Of a DNA stretch of 64,000 bases, positions 62,333-64,000 are shown piece by piece. The notes beneath the pieces are model-generated. The model saw nothing but the letters and a program-made list of their open reading frames with translations, had not been told where the DNA came from and did no database searches. How positions within the stretch are numbered: the stretch's first letter is position 1; each line of letters opens with the position of its first letter. The DNA is from Acidobacteriota bacterium (lineage in GTDB: Bacteria; Acidobacteriota; Blastocatellia; RBC074), in NCBI GenBank assembly GCA_016196035.1, contig JACPYM010000117.1:62001-126000 (forward strand). The letters are read 5' to 3'. A program made the translations under genes and the position numbers.

Positions 62333-64000
62333 TTAACGTCTCACGCCATATACCACGCGCACCTCACCGGCATCAGCACGCCCGCCGTTGACGCTGGCAG
62401 AACGCGGGATGCCCAACACCAGATCAGGCACGTCCGCCCCATTCAGATTGCCAAACGCCAAGCCTCCAGCGCCCAAGCGGTCGCCCGCATTGGCGCCATA
62501 AATCGTCAAATCCGCCGCTTTGCTCGCCAGGTCATACGTGCTTGGCAATGAAGCGCGCGTACCCAAAATGAGGTAGGCCGCGCCTGATGGATCGCGCTTG
62601 TCGCTGATGAGATCGGCACCCGGTGCGCCGATTACCAAGTCGGCAATGCCATCTCCATTGAAATCTCCGACAGCCAGATTGGTACCGAGCGCATCGGCAA
62701 AGGCGTCGCCGGTGCGCCCGACGCCATAAATCACGGTGTTTTTCGCCTGCACCCCAGCGGCGCCGTAAAAGATAAAAACTTCGCCGGCATTTTGACGCGC
62801 GTTGTTCTGTCCATCGCCGTTGGGCGCGCTCATAATCAAATCGGCATACCCGTCGCCATTGATGTCGCCCAGCGCGACCGCCGCGCCAAAGTTGTCGTTA
62901 TCGCTGGTGCCTGACAGGAAGAAGGCGACATTCGGCACCGTCGCGGTTTTCGTGCCCGTCAGGCCGGCATTCCCTAAGACCAGATAAGCAAAACCAGCCG
63001 CGCGGGCAAAAGCGCCATTCGAAAATGGAGCGCCCGTGGCGAAATCGTCGTAATCATCGCCATTGAAATTGCCGACCGCCAGCGCACTGCCAAGCTGCCC
63101 GCTGCCCAGCAAAGTATCGCCCAGCAGCGTGTAGGTGGCTGCGGTTCTCGCCAGATCAAGCTCTTTGCTGAGCGCCGCGCCACCGGCAAACAGATAAACA
63201 GCCCCCGCATCCGTGGCAATCAGATCAGCCGCCAGGTCGGATTTCACATCCACACCGGGCGCGCCTATCAACAAATCCAGCGGGCCGGTTTTGCTGCGCA
63301 GATGCCCGGCGGCAACACTCGCACCTAATCTGTCACCGGCCTTGAGGCCATTCACCGTCAACCCCGCGATGCGTGTGATGATGGCAGCCTTGTTGGCATC
63401 CAAACCATCCGGCGGGAAAGGCCCAAACAGCGCGTAGACTTTGCCACAATCGCGCCGGTCAGTCGTATCCGCCAGCGGGGCACCCACGATCAAATCGGGT
63501 TTCCCATCACCGCTGATGTCGCCAATCGCCAAGCTCGCGCCGAAGGAATCATAAGAACGCTCGCCATACAGCGTGACATCCGGTTTCTGCTGCGCCAGAT
63601 CAAGCGTACCGCCCAGGCTCGCTTTGCCAAAAAAGACATAGACAGCGCCTGTATCGCGGCCCACGTCCTGCGTGCCGTTGTTGGCGAAAGGCGCGCCGAT
63701 GACGAGATCCGCAATGCCGTCGCCATTCAAATCGCCCGTTGCCACACTCGTGCCCGTGGCATCGCCCGCATCCAAAACATTGCGCGGCACCGGGCCATGC
63801 GCGCCGTAAATCGTGAGATCGCCCGGCTCCTTGCTCAGTTCACGTTGCGCGTCAAAGACCGTGATGCGCACATCCTTGCTTTCACTACTGCCATTGGTGA
63901 TGGCCCGGAAAGTGACGGTGTAACCGCCTGCTTGCGTATAGCCGGGCGTCCATTTGAATTGCCAGATGCCCGCGCTGGTCGCCGTCAGCGCCGCCCCCTC
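62333..64000 (-). CDS. FG-GAP/integrin-alpha-like repeat protein, 5'-truncated by window edge
   Basis: The frame stays open to the window end, so the GTG at 63871 is internal and at least 555 residues are visible. The first ~45 visible residues are an Ig-like strand set (WTPGYTQAGGYTVTFRAITN, VRITVFDA). Then seven FG-GAP repeats with Ca-binding DxNGDGxxD loops follow, for example GDLNGDGIADLVIGAPFA, GDISGDGKPDLIVGAPLA, GNFNGDDYDDFATGAP, GDINGDGYADLIMSAP and GDFNGDGIADLVIGAPGA. These form a beta-propeller as in integrin alpha chains. Certainly exported; probably a cell-surface or secreted Ca-binding protein of unknown role. Confidence 0.92.
   Translation of the reverse strand, partial: EGAALTATSAGIWQFKWTPGYTQAGGYTVTFRAITNGSSESKDVRITVFDAQRELSKEPGDLTIYGAHGPVPRNVLDAGDATGTSVATGDLNGDGIADLVIGAPFANNGTQDVGRDTGAVYVFFGKASLGGTLDLAQQKPDVTLYGERSYDSFGASLAIGDISGDGKPDLIVGAPLADTTDRRDCGKVYALFGPFPPDGLDANKAAIITRIAGLTVNGLKAGDRLGASVAAGHLRSKTGPLDLLIGAPGVDVKSDLAADLIATDAGAVYLFAGGAALSKELDLARTAATYTLLGDTLLGSGQLGSALAVGNFNGDDYDDFATGAPFSNGAFARAAGFAYLVLGNAGLTGTKTATVPNVAFFLSGTSDNDNFGAAVALGDINGDGYADLIMSAPNGDGQNNARQNAGEVFIFYGAAGVQAKNTVIYGVGRTGDAFADALGTNLAVGDFNGDGIADLVIGAPGADLISDKRDPSGAAYLILGTRASLPSTYDLASKAADLTIYGANAGDRLGAGGLAFGNLNGADVPDLVLGIPRSASVNGGRADAGEVRVVYGVRR

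Overview
The window reads as chromosome from an Acidobacteriota bacterium, most likely class Blastocatellia or a close relative. The basis is family content: four genes or gene remnants carry the TIGR03437 'Solibacter' C-terminal domain, four large exported proteins have carboxypeptidase-regulatory-like folds, and there are HAF repeats, YHYH proteins, a DUF1680/GH127 hydrolase and a multihaem cytochrome. Most genes are GC-rich; about 4.9-8.2 kb is visibly AT-richer. I saw no rRNA, tRNA or CRISPR array.

Layout. 1-1115: tail of a DUF5666/TIGR03437 protein. 1844-3992: OmpR-type regulator and sensor kinase. 4069-8667: a patchwork of an IS630 remnant, gene stubs, two AT-rich exported-protein genes and a 5'-nucleotidase stub, flanked by two copies of the last ~177 bp of the kinase locus. 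9052-11705: seven-haem cytochrome, five-helix membrane protein and YceI protein. 11916-23474: HAF-repeat protein, phosphatase, outer-membrane-like protein, two SGNH hydrolases, GlcD, GH127 and isocitrate dehydrogenase. 23622-31582 (minus strand): a carboxypeptidase-regulatory pair, Mpl, a Crp-like regulator, and an ECF sigma factor with its anti-sigma. 31824-37742: housekeeping run rplU-rpmA-obg-nadD-rsfS-rlmH-dksA-like, then a PH-domain protein, DUF2490 and a methyltransferase. 37811-41679: a second carboxypeptidase-regulatory pair. 42071-49152: type I restriction-modification island (hsdM-hsdS-hsdR) set into a broken TIGR03437 gene. 49342-55731: YHYH stub, two YHYH proteins, a CpxP/Spy-like protein and a di-haem oxidoreductase. 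56173-58841: Cpx-like kinase and regulator. 58934-64000: sugar kinase, sugar isomerase-like protein, zinc-ribbon Ser/Thr kinase and an FG-GAP repeat protein cut by the window edge.

Two themes stand out. First, more than a dozen long inverted repeats (perfect stems up to 36 bp, mostly of unrelated sequence) sit between genes, and several have entered coding sequence: a four-copy palindromic 39-bp array lies in frame in hsdM, a palindrome splits a signal peptide, and another supplies the hsdS stop codon. Second, two matching regulatory regions with paired GTAAA-N6-GTAAA direct repeats, the known CpxR-box pattern, lie upstream of the CpxP/Spy-like gene and between the di-haem oxidoreductase and the kinase/regulator pair. 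This suggests one envelope-stress regulon covering 53.8-58.8 kb.
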